Assembly: GCA_007135355.1 (NCBI GenBank)
Contig: SLJA01000178.1
Coordinates: 1-21,912, forward strand
DNA: 21,912 nt
Direction: 5' to 3'
From: Wenzhouxiangella sp.
GTDB lineage: Bacteria > Pseudomonadota > Gammaproteobacteria > Xanthomonadales > Wenzhouxiangellaceae
Shown here piece after piece: positions 7,701 to 16,100 of the stretch (positions are counted from its first letter, which is position 1; the number at the start of each line of letters is the position of its first letter). The position numbers and the translations under genes are program-made. The notes under the pieces were generated by a model. It was not told where the DNA came from, made no database searches, and saw nothing but the letters and a program-made list of their open reading frames with translations.

Positions 7701-7871
7701 ATGACTAGCAAAAAAGATCGTAAAGACGAGGCCAAATCGCCGCATAATCGCGCCGAAGAGATTGAGGCTGAGCAGAATCCCAAGCCGAAGGAAATCGGCG
7801 GTCGGGCCGGCGGCCTGGAGCCGACCCGCTACGGCGATTGGGAAAAAAACGGCCGCTGTATTGACTTTTGA
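7701..7871 (+). CDS. Succinate dehydrogenase assembly factor 4 family (DUF1674)
   Basis: This small protein of 56 residues has a charged, Lys/Glu-rich N-terminal half and the family C-terminus, GGRAGGLEPTRYGDWEKNG then RCIDF (residues 33-56). This matches the DUF1674/SdhAF4 signature PTRYGDWExxGRCxDF. In mitochondria Sdh8/SDHAF4 binds flavinylated SdhA before it joins SdhB and limits oxidant formation. A bacterial role in complex II assembly is inferred from the family and from its place 27 bp ahead of sdhC on the same strand. It may be translated from a leaderless transcript. At this length it is easily missed by gene callers with a size cut-off. Translation was checked codon by codon from ATG to TGA. 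Confidence 0.9.
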   Translation: MTSKKDRKDEAKSPHNRAEEIEAEQNPKPKEIGGRAGGLEPTRYGDWEKNGRCIDF

Positions 7872-7898
7872 GAACCCGCTGACACCACGGAATCCACG

Positions 7899-8276
7899 AT
7901 GGCGAGCAACAATCGACCGCTTTCTCCGCATCTGCAAATTTATCGCCCCCAGCTGACTTCTGTTCTTTCGATCACGCACAGAATGACCGGGATTGTTTTG
8001 AGCGCGGGCCTGGTGGTCCTTGTGGCCTGGCTGCTGGCGCTGGCTTCCGGGCCCCAGGCCTACGATCGCGTCAACGCGCTGCTTTTTAGCATCCCCGGGC
8101 TGATTTTGATGCTGATCTGGACTCAGGCGCTGTTTTATCATCTGCTCAACGGCATCCGCCACCTGCTATGGGATGCCGGCTGGCTGCTGGACCTGAGTAA
8201 GGCCTACGCTTCGGGCTGGGCGGTGGTCACGCTGTCGTTGGTGTTGACCATCATCGTCTGGGGGAGCCTGCTATGA
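7899..8276 (+). CDS. sdhC: Succinate dehydrogenase cytochrome b556 subunit
   Basis: SdhC is the larger membrane anchor of complex II. It binds heme b and helps form the ubiquinone site in the inner membrane. The 125 residues contain RPLSPHLQIYRPQLTSVLSITHR with Ser24 and Arg28 at the expected quinone-site positions. Three hydrophobic helices follow (about 31-50, 62-82, 104-123). YHLLNGIRH carries His81, equivalent in position to the heme ligand of E. coli SdhC. It is preceded by the SdhAF4 gene and overlaps sdhD by four bases (ATGA), indicating coupled translation. Confidence 0.95.
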   Translation: MASNNRPLSPHLQIYRPQLTSVLSITHRMTGIVLSAGLVVLVAWLLALASGPQAYDRVNALLFSIPGLILMLIWTQALFYHLLNGIRHLLWDAGWLLDLSKAYASGWAVVTLSLVLTIIVWGSLL

Positions 8277-8653
8277 GCCTCAGAACCCCGCTTGCCAATG
8301 CCCGTAATCATGGTTCGGCCGGAGATGGCGTGGCCCATTGGTGGGCTCAGCGTTTCAGCGCCATCGCGATGATTGGTCTGGTTGCCTGGCTGGTTTGGGC
8401 GCTGTTGTCGGTGGCCGGAGCCAGTCATGCCGAAGCTGCGGCCTGGCTGGGTCAACCCTTCAACGCGTCCATGGCTATTCTGTTCTCGCTGGTCTCCATT
8501 TATCACTCACGGCTAGGTCTTCAGGTCATCATTGAAGACTATGTGCATCAGCGCGGGGTCGAGCTGGCCTTGCAGATTGTGATCAAGCTGGCGGCGCTGC
8601 TGGCAGCCGCGCTGGCCGTCATGGCCATCCTGAAAGTTGCGTTGGGAGCGTAA
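8273..8653 (+). CDS. sdhD: Succinate dehydrogenase membrane anchor subunit
   Basis: SdhD is the second membrane anchor of complex II. The 126 residues hold three hydrophobic helices (about 28-47, 66-85, 98-122). The motif YHSRLGLQVIIEDYVH includes Asp89 and Tyr90, equivalent to the E. coli quinone-site Asp82-Tyr83, and His78 in the heme-facing position. The ATG lies within the end of sdhC and the stop codon directly abuts the sdhA start, so all three genes are tightly coupled. Confidence 0.94.
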   Translation: MSLRTPLANARNHGSAGDGVAHWWAQRFSAIAMIGLVAWLVWALLSVAGASHAEAAAWLGQPFNASMAILFSLVSIYHSRLGLQVIIEDYVHQRGVELALQIVIKLAALLAAALAVMAILKVALGA

Positions 8654-10444
8654 ATGTCCAAGTCATATGACATCACCAAGCACGAGTACGACGTCCTGGT
8701 CATCGGTGCCGGCGGGGCCGGGTTGCGCGCGACCATGGGTCTGGCCGCTACCGGATTGACAACGGCCTGTATCACCAAGGTTTTTCCAACGCGCTCGCAT
8801 ACCGTTGCTGCGCAAGGCGGCATGAGCGCAGCACTGGGTAACATGGGTGAAGACAACTGGCGCTGGCATATGTACGACACCATCAAGGGCTCGGACTGGC
8901 TGGGCGATCAGGATGCGATCGAATACATGTGCCGCGAGGCCATTCCCTCGGTCATCGAACTGGAGCACTTTGGCGTGCCGTTTTCGCGCACTGAAGATGG
9001 CAAGATTTATCAGCGGCCCTTCGGCGGCATGACCACGCGCTACGGAGAAGGCACGGCACAGCGGACTTGCGCGGCCGCCGATCGCACCGGGCACGCCATT
9101 CTGCACACCCTCTATCAGCAATCGCTCAAACATGAGGCGCAGTTTTTCATCGAATACTTCGCCGTTGATCTGTTGATGGACGATGAAGGTGCCTGTTGTG
9201 GCTGTCTGGCCTGGGATCTGGCCAGCGGCACTCTGCACGAGTTTCGCGCGCATGCCGTGATTCTCGCTACCGGCGGATATGGACGGGCCTATTTTTCCGC
9301 AACTTCGGCGCATACTTGCACCGGGGATGGCAACGGTATGGTGTTGCGGGCGGGGCTGCCGCTGCAAGACATGGAGTTCGTCCAATTCCATCCGACCGGC
9401 GTCTATGGTGCTGGTTGCCTGATTACCGAAGGCGTGCGCGGTGAAGGGGGGTATTTGACCAATTCGCAAGGTGAGCGCTTCATGGAGCGTTACGCGCCCA
9501 ACGCAAAAGACCTGGCGTCGCGTGACGTGGTCTCGCGCTCCATGACCATCGAGATCCGTGAAGGACGCGGCGTTGGCGAGCGCAATGACCATATCCACCT
9601 GAATTTGCAGCATCTGGGCAGCGAAGTCATCAACGAGAGACTGCCTGGCATTGCTGAAACCGCCAAGATTTTCGCCGGCGTGGATGTGACCAAGGCGCCA
9701 ATACCGGTATTGCCGACCGTCCACTACAACATGGGCGGCATTCCGACCAATTACCATGGCGAAGTGGTGACCTTGAAAGACGGTGACCCCGACGCAGTGG
9801 TGCCTGGGTTGTACTCAATTGGTGAAGCCGCCTGCGTTTCCGTCCATGGCGCCAACCGCCTGGGGTCCAATTCGCTGCTGGATTTGATTGTATTCGGTCG
9901 CGCCGTCGCCAAGCGCTGCGGAGAAACGATCAAGCCCGGCCAATCGCATAAGGCGTTGCCGCGCGAGCGCGTGGACGCCCTGGTTGGCGAGTTCGACCGA
10001 CTCCGACACGCTAACGGCGATAACAGCACGGCTGAAATTCGCGACAACATGCAGCAGGTGATGCAGCAGGACGCGGCGGTTTTCAGAACCGGTGAGACCC
10101 TCAAACAGGGCTGCGAGCGTATCGACCAGGTCCGCGCCGCGTTTGATCACGTCAAGGTCAGCGACCGCTCCATGATCTGGAATTCCGACCTTGTCGAGAC
10201 CCTGGAGTTGAGAAATCTGGTCGGCAACGCGGTAACCACCATGGTGTCAGCCGAAAACCGCAAGGAGAGTCGCGGCGCCCATGCCCGCGAGGACTATCCA
10301 GAGCGTGACGACGATAACTGGATGAAGCATACCCTGACCTGGATGGACCAGCAGGGCAGGGTGAAGATCGATTATCGGCCGGTGCACATGTATACGCTGA
10401 CCGACGACGTCGAAGTCTTTCCAGCCAAGGCAAGAACCTACTAA
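8654..10444 (+). CDS. sdhA: Succinate dehydrogenase flavoprotein subunit
   Basis: SdhA oxidises succinate to fumarate with covalent FAD, linking the TCA cycle to the quinone pool. The 596 residues are full length. The dinucleotide-binding motif is VLVIGAGGAGLRA near 14-26. The flavinylated histidine is His49 in TRSHTVAAQGGMSAALGN. The substrate-site and capping-domain motifs HPTGVYGAGCLITEGVRGEGG and ANRLGSNSLLDLIVFGRA are intact. The C-terminal helical domain ends with the usual DYRPVHMYTLTDDVE segment. A GGGAG ribosome binding site lies inside the end of sdhD. Flavinylation probably uses the SdhE encoded 0.8 kb downstream, and the SdhAF4-like protein may act on the flavinylated form. Confidence 0.98.
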   Translation: MSKSYDITKHEYDVLVIGAGGAGLRATMGLAATGLTTACITKVFPTRSHTVAAQGGMSAALGNMGEDNWRWHMYDTIKGSDWLGDQDAIEYMCREAIPSVIELEHFGVPFSRTEDGKIYQRPFGGMTTRYGEGTAQRTCAAADRTGHAILHTLYQQSLKHEAQFFIEYFAVDLLMDDEGACCGCLAWDLASGTLHEFRAHAVILATGGYGRAYFSATSAHTCTGDGNGMVLRAGLPLQDMEFVQFHPTGVYGAGCLITEGVRGEGGYLTNSQGERFMERYAPNAKDLASRDVVSRSMTIEIREGRGVGERNDHIHLNLQHLGSEVINERLPGIAETAKIFAGVDVTKAPIPVLPTVHYNMGGIPTNYHGEVVTLKDGDPDAVVPGLYSIGEAACVSVHGANRLGSNSLLDLIVFGRAVAKRCGETIKPGQSHKALPRERVDALVGEFDRLRHANGDNSTAEIRDNMQQVMQQDAAVFRTGETLKQGCERIDQVRAAFDHVKVSDRSMIWNSDLVETLELRNLVGNAVTTMVSAENRKESRGAHAREDYPERDDDNWMKHTLTWMDQQGRVKIDYRPVHMYTLTDDVEVFPAKARTY

Positions 10445-10485
10445 GCCTTACCGCATGCTCCGGACCGAACGAACGGATTAATAAG

Positions 10486-11271
10486 ATGGCCGAATTCAGA
10501 CTTCCCAAGAATTCTCGTATCCAGAAAGGGCGCCATTTTCCCGCGCCGCAGGGCAGCAAGAATGTGCGCGCTTTCCGCGTTTATCGCTGGGATCCGGATA
10601 GCGGAGAAACTCCCCGGATCGACACCTATGAACTTGATCTCGACCAGTGTGGGCCGATGGTGCTGGACGCGGTGATCAAGATCAAAAATGAGATCGATCC
10701 GACTTTGACTTTCCGACGTTCGTGTCGCGAAGGCATCTGCGGTTCCTGTGCTTTCAACATCGACGGCACCAATACCCTGGCTTGCACCAAAGCCATTGAG
10801 GATATTCGCGGTGACGTCAAGATTTACCCCCTTCCGCACATGCCGGTGATCAAGGATCTGGTGCCGGATCTGACCCATTTCTACGCGCAGTATGCGTCGA
10901 TCAAACCCTGGATTCAAACCCAGAGCCCGGCGCCGCCTGACAAGGAGCGTTTGCAGTCGCGTGAAGACCGGGCACGTGTGGATGGTTTGTATGAATGCAT
11001 CCTGTGCGCGTGTTGTTCGACTTCCTGTCCGAGTTACTGGTGGAACGGGGATCGCTATCTCGGACCGGCAATTCTCTTGCAGGCCTACCGCTGGCTGGTC
11101 GACTCGCGTGATGAGGCCACCGGTGAAAGGCTGGATGACCTGGAAGATCCTTTCCGGCTTTACCGTTGCCACACCATCATGAATTGCGCGAAAACCTGTC
11201 CGAAGGGCCTGAATCCGGCCAAGGCGATCGCCGAAATCAAGAAGATGATGCTGGCGCGACGCAGTCTGTAG
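10486..11271 (+). CDS. sdhB: Succinate dehydrogenase iron-sulfur subunit
   Basis: SdhB carries electrons from SdhA to the membrane quinone site through three Fe-S clusters. The 261 residues show the [2Fe-2S] ligands in CREGICGSCAFNIDGTNTLAC. They also show the ferredoxin-like C-terminal motifs CILCACCSTSCPSYWWN and CHTIMNCAKTCPKGLNP, which hold the [4Fe-4S] and [3Fe-4S] clusters. The N-terminus, which includes RIQKGRHFPAPQGSKNVRAF, is somewhat longer than in E. coli SdhB, as is common in proteobacteria with this operon. It starts 41 bp after sdhA and its stop is six bases before sdhE. Confidence 0.97.
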   Translation: MAEFRLPKNSRIQKGRHFPAPQGSKNVRAFRVYRWDPDSGETPRIDTYELDLDQCGPMVLDAVIKIKNEIDPTLTFRRSCREGICGSCAFNIDGTNTLACTKAIEDIRGDVKIYPLPHMPVIKDLVPDLTHFYAQYASIKPWIQTQSPAPPDKERLQSREDRARVDGLYECILCACCSTSCPSYWWNGDRYLGPAILLQAYRWLVDSRDEATGERLDDLEDPFRLYRCHTIMNCAKTCPKGLNPAKAIAEIKKMMLARRSL

Positions 11272-11277
11272 CGTCGT

Positions 11278-11541
11278 ATGGCAAGTTCCGGGCCCGAGGC
11301 CGTCATCCCCAAAGACCTGCTGTGGCGCTGCCGCCGCGGGATGCGAGAGTTGGACGTGCTCATTACTCGCTGGGTGGAAATTCGGTCCGGCCGCTTTTCC
11401 GACGCCGAGCTGGATACGTTCCGCGGGCTACTGGAGTGCGAAGACGACCTGCTGTGGGACTGGATGCTGGGCCGGGGCGAGCCAGAGGACGCCGACATGC
11501 GCAAACTGGTCCGTGAAATCCGTTCCCTGCAATCAGATTGA
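11278..11541 (+). CDS. sdhE: FAD assembly factor SdhE
   Basis: SdhE (YgfY, CptB; mitochondrial SdhAF2/Sdh5) promotes covalent attachment of FAD to SdhA. The 87 residues form the expected five-helix small protein. The functional RGxxE motif is RGMRE at 20-24 inside RCRRGMRELDVLITRW. The second conserved block FRGLLECEDDLLWDWMLG spans about 51-68. The ATG is six bases after the sdhB stop with no good Shine-Dalgarno, suggesting coupled translation. Having SdhE directly in the sdh operon supports its role. It overlaps ygfX by 29 bases. Confidence 0.95.
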   Translation: MASSGPEAVIPKDLLWRCRRGMRELDVLITRWVEIRSGRFSDAELDTFRGLLECEDDLLWDWMLGRGEPEDADMRKLVREIRSLQSD

Positions 11542-11929
11542 GCCGATCCATCTACGGCCCTGTCGGCGTCTGGCTTTTGCTCTGGCTCTCGCGGGTGCGG
11601 TGGCCGTGGCTGCAATCTGGGTCAGCAATCTGCGCGATCCGTTTCAATGGGCGCTGACGGTGACGTTGCTGGCCGGCCTGAGCGGCGCTATTCGGCGTGT
11701 TCTCCATCCGGCGCTGCAGTTGCGGCTGCAGCAAGAGCAGCTGGAATATCGCTTGCGGCCTGACCAGGCCTGGCAACGTCGGTCCGCCAGCCAGTCCTGC
11801 TTCGCCAGTCCCTGGTTTATTGGATGGCGCGGCCGGGGCCTGCGCGGCCATGGTGTTTTTCGCTGTCAATTACAGCCTGAGCAATTCCGCCGACTGCTGG
11901 TCAGTTTGCGCCACCAAAGCTCGCCTTGA
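11513..11929 (+). CDS. ygfX: YgfX/CptA-like inner membrane protein
   Basis: This is a 138-residue protein with a GTG start and two hydrophobic helices near the N-terminus (about 19-38 and 46-62), followed by a basic cytoplasmic domain. The pattern IEPIHLRPCRRLAFAL, then a helical hairpin, then a C-terminal FRRLLVSLRH segment is that of YgfX/CptA (DUF1434-type). In E. coli that gene also follows ygfY/sdhE. The E. coli protein was first described as a toxin acting on MreB and FtsZ with SdhE as antitoxin, and its true role is disputed. The 29-bp overlap with sdhE suggests translational coupling. The first part of the frame has no ATG start, so the exact N-terminus is uncertain. Sequence conservation in this family is low. 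Confidence 0.75.
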   Translation: MKSVPCNQIEPIHLRPCRRLAFALALAGAVAVAAIWVSNLRDPFQWALTVTLLAGLSGAIRRVLHPALQLRLQQEQLEYRLRPDQAWQRRSASQSCFASPWFIGWRGRGLRGHGVFRCQLQPEQFRRLLVSLRHQSSP

Positions 11930-12018
11930 GTCGCCCGCCATCAACGCGATGTTAGACTTATACAGCCCAGCTTGAAATTCTTTCCGATTCAATCCGTTCG
12001 TCCGTCAAGGGGTTTTCA

Positions 12019-13128
12019 GTGAAGCTAGAAACATTCCTTCAGGTCATGATCAAGCATGGCGGCTCCGACCTGTTTTTCAGCGCGGGAGCGCCGCCGGGTA
12101 TCAATATTGAGGGAAAAACCCGCTTTCTGGGTGAGCGCAAGCTGTCGGCGGCGGATACCCGCCAGCTGGCCTACTCGGTGATGAGCGACAAGCAAAGCGC
12201 CGAGTTTGAACACGAAATGGAGATGAACCTGGCGCTGGCCCTGGAAGGCGTGGGTCGGTTTCGCATCAATGTGTTCCGCCAGCGTGGTTCGGTGGCTATG
12301 GTGATCCGCCACATCAAAAACGAAGTGCCGTCGATCGAGGCCCTCAACCTGCCGACCAAGCTTCAGGAGCTGGTCATGGCGCCGCGCGGGCTGGTCCTGG
12401 TGGTTGGTTCGACCGGGTCGGGCAAATCAACCACATTGGCTTCCATGATCGATTATCGAAACACGCATCGATCCGGACATATTCTGACCATTGAGGATCC
12501 GATTGAATTTCTGCACCCGCACAAGCGGTCGATCGTCGATCAACGTGAAGTCGGCCTGGACACCAAGAGCTATGAAGTCGCGTTGAAAAATGCCATGCGT
12601 GAGGCGCCGGACGTGATCCTGATCGGAGAAATTCGCGACCGCCAGACGATGTAACACGCGCTCGCGTACGCTGAAACAGGCCATTTGTGCCTGTCTACCC
12701 TGCATGCCAACAATGCCAATCAGACCCTGGACCGCATTATCAATTTCTTTCCGGAGACCGCGCATCGCCAGCTGTTTGTCGACATGTCCCTGCACTTGCA
12801 GGCGATCATCAGCCAGCGTCTGATCCCGAGCACGGACGGCAAGCGAGTGCCCGCGGTCGAGTTACTGTTGCGAACCTCGTATATTGCCGACCTGATCCAG
12901 AAAGGCGAAATCCATGGCATCAAGGACGCAATGAAAGAAGGCGCCCAACATGGCATGATCACTTTTGATCAGTCCCTGTTCAAGCTGTTTCAGGAAGGTC
13001 GAATTGATGAGCAACAGGCGTTGGAAAACGCGGATTCACGCAATGATCTGGGTCTGAATATTCGCCTGTCGCGTGAACAGACCGCACATGATTCGCCGCA
13101 GTACTGGGAAATCCGCCCGCACGCCTGA
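12019..13128 (+). pseudogene. pilU: Type IV pilus retraction ATPase PilU, interrupted by one in-frame stop
   Basis: PilU is the PilT paralogue that helps power pilus retraction at the inner membrane. The GTG at 12019 has an AAGGGG ribosome binding site six bases upstream. The first 211 codons give an N-terminal PAS-like domain, Walker A GSTGSGKST (Lys136), the Asp box TIEDPIEF (157-164) and Walker B DVILIGEIRDRQTM (198-211). Codon 212 is TAA (12652-12654). The same frame then continues without further stops: HALAYAETGH, the His box LCLSTLHANNANQTLDRI, and the C-terminal domain to TGA at 13128. PilT/PilU proteins have Glu at codon 212 (TMEHAI), so one G-to-T change in GAA explains the stop. 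Read through, the protein would be 369 residues, normal for PilU. The truncated product lacks the His box and C-terminal domain and should be inactive. A sequencing error is possible. Confidence 0.88.
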
Positions 13129-13168
13129 GCCCGGTAGCGATTGGGCTCCGGCCCGACGCGACCGGAGC
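13127..13168. terminator. Overlapping hairpins between convergent pilU and the RND gene
   Basis: Two mutually exclusive stem-loops lie in the 44-bp convergent gap. One is gagccc (13127-13132) with gggctc (13143-13148). The other is gctccgg (13145-13151) with ccggagc (13162-13168), each with a 10-base loop. The second stem has seven perfect pairs, mostly GC. No T-tract follows on either strand, so a bidirectional terminator role is plausible but not proven. Confidence 0.45.
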
Positions 13169-13172
13169 GTGT

Positions 13173-16100
13173 TCAGGCTTGGGCTGCCAGTTCGCTGTCC
13201 AACTGTCTGCGAGCACTATCGGGTGACGTGGTGCGCCGAGCCAGCAAGCTATACAGCACCGGGATAACGAAAAGCGTCAGCACTGTAGAGACACTGACGC
13301 CGGCGAAAACCACGATTCCGATCACCTGGCGCGTTTCCGCGCCGGCGCCGCTGGCCAGAATTAACGGTACCGCGCCGGCCACCGTGGTGATGCCGGTCAT
13401 GATGATGGGGCGCAGGCGAATGGTTGCGCCCTGGACGATGGCTTCGTCGAAATCCACGCCTTCATCGCGCAGCTGGTTGACGAACTCCACGATGAGAATG
13501 CCGTTCTTGGCCGCCAGGCCGATCAGCATGACCAGCCCGATCTGGCTGTAGATATTCAGGGTCAAGCCGGTTAGCCACAGCCCGAGCAGGCCGCCACCCA
13601 CCGCCAGGGGGACGCCGAACATGATCACCAGCGGATGGATCCAGTTCTCGAACTGGGCCGCGAGGACCAGAAAAACCACCACCAGTCCGAGCAGGAACAC
13701 GAACATGACCGACTGGCCCGCGCTCATGAAATCGCGACTCTGGCCGCGGTAGTCGATCACCACGGTCTCGGGCAAGACCTCACGTGCGGTGTTTTCCAGA
13801 AAGCCCAGCGCCTCACCGAGGGTGAGATCGTCGGCCAGCGCGGCTGAAATCGTGATACTGCGCACGCGGTTGAAGCGATTCAGGCTGGTCGAGTCGGCAA
13901 AGTCGCTAAGCGTGACCAGGTTGGACAGCGGGATCAGCCGGCCGGAGCGATCGGAGCGCACATAGATATTTTCCAGCGCGCCCGGCGTACGCAGCCGGTC
14001 GCGCTCGCCTTCGACGATGACATCGTACTCGCGGCCCGCGTCGATAAAAGTCGTCACGCGGCGCGAGCCGAGCATGGTTTCCAGGGTGCGGCCAATGGTG
14101 CTCACGGTCACGCCCAACTCAGCCGCGCGATCGTAGTCAATCTGTACCTCGAGCTGCGGCTGGGTTTCCTTGTAGTCCCAGTCGATGCCGACCAGTCCCG
14201 GATTGTTGCGCTCGATGGCATCGAGCAGCAAGTCGCGCCATTCCGCCAGCTCGACATAATCGCCGGCGCCGCCGATAACGAACTGCACCGGGTTGCGGAA
14301 GCCGCCGCCAAAGCCCTGGCGCATGGCCACGCTGGTATTGACGCCGGGCAGGTCGGCCAGACGCTGGCGCACGTCGGCCATGATGTCGCGCGCCGGGCGG
14401 CGTCGGCTCCAGTCGTCGAGCACGACGATCACGATACCGGTATTGAACAGGGCCAGATTGCCGAAATCCCGCGGCGCCCGCACCAGCATGCGGTCGATTT
14501 CGCCTGAATCAACCAGCGGCATCATGCGCCGCTCGATTTCGGCCATGTACTCTTCCATGAAACGGAACGAAGCGCCTTCCGGGCCATTGACCATCACGAA
14601 GAACGCGCCCCGGTCTTCGAACGGCGCATACTCTTCCGGAATCTGGTTGAACAGCAGGGCAATCAGACCGAACAGCGCAAAAATGGCACCCAGCGCGACC
14701 CAGCGCAGACGCAGCACGCGCACCAATATCCAGCGATAGATGCGGCGCATCAGGTCCACGCCGGCATCGATGGCGCCGACCAGGCGGTTCTGCTCTTCGC
14801 GCGGCTTGAGCACGCGCGAGGCCAGCATGGCCGACACCGTCAGGGCCACGAAGCTGGAAAAGGCCACCGCTGCGGCCATGGTCAGGGCGAACTCCGAGAA
14901 CAGACGCCCGATATCCCCCTGCAGCAGCGCAATGGGCACGAACACCGAAATCAGCACCATGGTGGTCGAGATGATGGCGAAGCCGACCTGGCGCGTGCCG
15001 CGATAAGCGGCAACCATGGCGGTTTCGCCATACTCGTCCATGCGTCGGCGAACGTTTTCGACCACGATGATACCGTCGTCAACCACCAGACCGATGGCCA
15101 GCACCAACGCCAGCAGGGTGAGCAGGTTGACGGTAAAGCCGAACAAGGCCAACGCGATGAAAGTCGAGATCAGCGCCACCGGCACGGCCACCGCGGGCAC
15201 GATGATGGCCCGGATCGACCCCAGAAACAGGAAAATGGTCAGGATGACCAGGGAAATGGCGATAAAGAGGGTGCGATAGACCTCGCGCACCGCACCCTCG
15301 ATAAAGACCGAAGAGTCGAAGCTGGCGATGAGCTGCATGCCTTCGGGCAGGGTGGCGTTCAGGCGCTCGGCTTCGGCCCGCACGGCACGGGCCACGTCCA
15401 GGGTATTGGCGGTCGACTGGCGTACCACGCCCAGGCCGACCATGGGCTCGCCGTTGCCACGGAACAGGGTTCGATATTCGACGGTGTCGTGTTCGACCCG
15501 GGCAACATCGCCCAGCCGTACGAGATGATCATCGGCGCCGCGCATCAATACCAGCCGGGCGAATTCATCGGCGCTGTTGAACTGCCGGGCGACGCGAACG
15601 GTGAACTGCCGATTGATCGACTCGATGCTGCCGGCCGGCAGTTCGACATTCTCGCTGCGCAGCGTGTTTTCGACATCGGCCACGGTCAGACCGCGGGCGG
15701 CCAGAGCCTGCCGATCCAGCCAGATCCGCATGGCGAAACTCTGCCCCCCGCCGATGCGGATGGTGGCGACCCCATCGATGCTGGAAAAGCGATCGACCAG
15801 AAAGCGCTCGGCGAAGTCGGTCAGCTCGGGAATGGAAAAATCTTGGCCGACCAGGTTCCACCAGACAATGACGTCGGCGTTGGCGTCGACCCGGCGAACC
15901 TCCGGCGGGTCGGCCTCGTCGGGTAGCAGGCGAGCGACCCGGGCCACGCGGTCACGAACATCATTGGCCGCTGAGTCGACGTCGCGGTTGAGCGAAAAGC
16001 GAAGGCTGATGCGCGAAATCCCGTCCTGGCTCTGCGACTCGATGAACTCGATGCCCTCGATTCCGGCAATGCTCTCTTCGATGCGCTCGGTGATCTGAGT

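Noticed and set aside
7614..8162. Minus-strand frame across ygfZ start, SdhAF4 and sdhC
   Set aside because: It overlaps three supported genes and has no family pattern. The plus strand holds the SdhAF4 and SdhC signatures.
8663..9757. Long minus-strand frame opposite sdhA
   Set aside because: It mirrors sdhA codons and has no recognisable domain. The plus strand encodes an intact flavoprotein.
12652..12654. Stop-codon recoding (selenocysteine or pyrrolysine) in pilU
   Set aside because: The codon is TAA, which is used for neither. The expected residue is Glu, so a point mutation or base-call error is the simple reading.
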